From Sphingopyxis granuli NBRC 100800 (GTDB lineage Bacteria; Pseudomonadota; Alphaproteobacteria; Sphingomonadales; Sphingomonadaceae): a DNA stretch of 39,662 nucleotides. The stretch lies in NCBI RefSeq assembly GCF_001591045.1, contig NZ_BCUA01000035.1:1-39662 (forward strand), given 5' to 3'. Shown here piece by piece: positions 38,493 to 39,662 of the stretch. The notes beneath the pieces were generated by a model. It saw only the letters and a program-made list of their open reading frames with translations, searched no databases and had not been told where the DNA came from. The position numbers and the translations under genes are program-made. The first letter of the stretch is position 1, and the number at the start of each line of letters is the position of its first letter.

Positions 38493-39217
38493 TCCTGGAA
38501 ATCCTGGCCCAAGCAGGTGCCGTCGCCGCCACGGGCTTCGGCGGACCGGGCGGCATCTGGGCGCATATCGTCAACGATTTTTCGAACATCACCGAACCCG
38601 CGGCGCTGTCGGCCTTCCTGCAGGTGCTGATGATCGACATCGTGCTGGCGGGCGACAATGCGATCGTCGTCGGTGCGCTCGCGGCCGGCCTGCCGGCGGA
38701 CCAGCGGCGCAAGGTGATCTTCATCGGCGTCATCGCGGCGCTGGTGCTGCGCATCGCCTTCGCGCTGATCGTCACGCAACTGATGCAGATCGTCGGGCTG
38801 ATCTTCGTCGGCGGCCTGCTGCTGATCTGGGTGGCGTGGAAGATGTGGCGCGAACTGCGCGCCGGCGCCCATTCCGTGGGCTCGCCCGAGATCGAGGGCG
38901 ACGAGCATTCGGGGCTGAAACCCGCGAAGAGCTTCCTCGGCGCCGCCTGGGCGGTCGCGATCGCCGACGTCAGCATGAGCCTCGACAATGTCCTCGCGGT
39001 CGCCGGCGCGGCGCGCGAGCATCCCGGCATCCTGATCGTCGGGCTGATCGTCGCCGTCGCGCTGATGGGCATCGCCGCCAACATCATCGCCAAATATATC
39101 GAGCGCTATCGCTGGATCGCCTATGTCGGGCTGGCGGTGATCCTCTATGTCGCGGTCAAGATGATCCACGAAGGCTGGGTCGACCCGAGCGTCGGCGTCG
39201 GCACGCTGTTCGGCTAG
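38489..39217 (+). CDS. TerC-family integral membrane protein
   Basis: A 242-residue membrane protein with about six or seven hydrophobic segments. It has the TerC hallmark Asp-rich motifs VLMIDIVLAGDNAIVVGALAAG and VAIADVSMSLDNVLAVAGAA in two membrane segments. Members are linked to tellurium resistance and, in studied cases, to manganese or other metal export; substrate unknown. A GTG start at 38489 overlaps the preceding stop. Confidence 0.9.
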   Translation: MILEILAQAGAVAATGFGGPGGIWAHIVNDFSNITEPAALSAFLQVLMIDIVLAGDNAIVVGALAAGLPADQRRKVIFIGVIAALVLRIAFALIVTQLMQIVGLIFVGGLLLIWVAWKMWRELRAGAHSVGSPEIEGDEHSGLKPAKSFLGAAWAVAIADVSMSLDNVLAVAGAAREHPGILIVGLIVAVALMGIAANIIAKYIERYRWIAYVGLAVILYVAVKMIHEGWVDPSVGVGTLFG

Positions 39218-39244
39218 ACTCCGGTGAATTTGGATTGACCACTT

Positions 39245-39274
39245 CGTCATTGCTTCGCTCCACTCGCAATGACG
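39245..39274. repeat. CGTCATTGC inverted repeat
   Basis: CGTCATTGC (39245-39253) and GCAATGACG (39266-39274) form a perfect 9-bp stem with 12 nt between, 28 bp after the TerC gene. The same ends bound the longer element at 3321-3415. It may also end the TerC transcript. Confidence 0.65.
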
Positions 39275-39392
39275 ATTCCGTCCGATGTCATCCTGCTACA
39301 TGGCCGGTGGGGATTCGGGTTTCGGCACGCTGCCTCATCCGTTCGTCATACTGAACGCGTTTCAGCATCCATGGCCGGACCTTCCCTTTGCA

Positions 39393-39561
39393 CCGCTTTT
39401 TAGAGCATCGTGCGTTAAATCTGCATCACCCTTTCTGCCGTTCGTGCTGAGCTTGTCGAAGCACCGTCCTTCTTCTTGGGACGCCAAAAGAAAGAACGGC
39501 CCTTCGACAAGCTCAGGGCAAACGGTTCAGATTTAATGCTCGATGCTCTAGGTAAATGCGG
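39393..39561. repeat. Nested ~170-bp inverted repeat (MITE-like)
   Basis: Outer arms TAGAGCATCG (39401-39410) and CGATGCTCTA (39541-39550) are perfect. The next pair is TTAAATCTG (39415-39423) and CAGATTTAA (39528-39536). Inside lies CTGAGCTTGTCGAAG (39447-39461) with its inverse (39502-39516), offset by 6 bp from the outer centre. CCGC and GCGG extend the ends. The inner pair resembles a known dispersed bacterial repeat, here apparently placed inside another palindrome. No coding capacity. Confidence 0.65.
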
Positions 39562-39640
39562 ACCATGGCCCCCCGGATCGGGTCCGGGGCAGGCTCTGAA
39601 ACAGGTTGGCATATATTACCCTTCAGGCAGGTCAGGCGCT

Positions 39641-39662
39641 GTTCCCCGGCGAAAGCCGGGGT
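39641..39662. repeat. REP-like palindrome at the window end
   Basis: TTCCCCGGCGAAAGCCGGGG runs to the last bases. It is the same family as 29821-29838 and 36635-36652, and is cut by the window edge. Confidence 0.7.

Larger units (their letters stand above)
39218..39662. other. Repeat-only right edge of the window
   Basis: No gene is supported in these 445 bp; short frames here are inside repeats. It holds a CGTCATTGC element (39245-39274), the large nested inverted repeat described separately, CCCCGGA-TCGGG-TCCGGGG (39571-39589) and a final REP palindrome that runs off the window end. Confidence 0.6.

Noticed and set aside
39285..39536. 83-residue frame at the right edge
   Set aside because: It lies inside the repeats and translates the REP-like words (LSLSKHRPS type).

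Overview
This 39.7 kb window is GC-rich, bacterial and chromosomal. Gene content and order point to an alphaproteobacterium of the order Sphingomonadales (Sphingomonas/Sphingopyxis-like). The reasons are the Caulobacter-type origin neighbourhood (DUF299-maf-aroE-coaE-dnaQ on one side, hemE-hemJ-rho on the other), the hpf-ptsN pair, DUF1491, an S12 protein with Arg at position 88, and small dispersed palindromes of the CCCCGGCGAAAGCCGGGG type. The taxon is an inference; no rRNA, tRNA, CRISPR, phage or insertion sequence was seen.

Layout. (1) 1-3.3 kb is an accessory-looking stress locus. folE and an ECF sigma factor overlap on the minus strand. They diverge from a secreted DUF4142 protein and a type-1 copper protein, which overlap on the plus strand. 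Between the two operons lies a 64-bp dyad that can be read as two mirror-image ECF promoters, GGGAACC plus CATCCAATGG in each direction. (2) 3.4-20.5 kb is one co-directional minus-strand block of translation genes: rpsL-rpsG-fusA-tuf, then the S10 and spc clusters down to secY-adk. Oddities are a 304-nt structured spacer between rpsJ and rplC, a DUF1737 gene between rpmD and rplO, low-complexity tails on S5, L3, L15 and S17, and the absence of rpsM-rpsK-rpoA-rplQ after adk. (3) 20.8-22.9 kb carries a plus-strand operon for a DNA glycosylase, a HAD phosphatase and DapD. (4) 23.0-31.9 kb is mixed: a TonB-receptor-like outer membrane protein, GpmA, an Hsp20 chaperone with a predicted ROSE-type RNA thermometer, an M14 peptidase, a DUF4136 lipoprotein, a SleB-type hydrolase, DUF1491, PtsN, HPF and DnaQ. 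(5) 31.9-39.2 kb is the replication-origin neighbourhood. Four overlapping genes (DUF299-maf-aroE-coaE) run left, and hemE-hemJ-rho-ABM-TerC run right. The 335-bp gap between them has three DnaA-box-like sites, several GANTC sites and an AT-rich stretch next to hemE. (6) The last 445 bp hold only dispersed repeats, including a nested ~170-bp inverted repeat.

How it fits together. If the 34.74-35.07 kb gap is oriC, most of the window, including the whole ribosomal block, lies within about 31 kb of the origin and is read in the direction of leftward replication. That is the expected place for highly expressed translation genes. The best candidates for undescribed biology are the folE/ECF/DUF4142/cupredoxin locus with its symmetric promoter, the predicted Hsp20 thermometer, the structured rpsJ-rplC spacer and the DUF1737 insertion.
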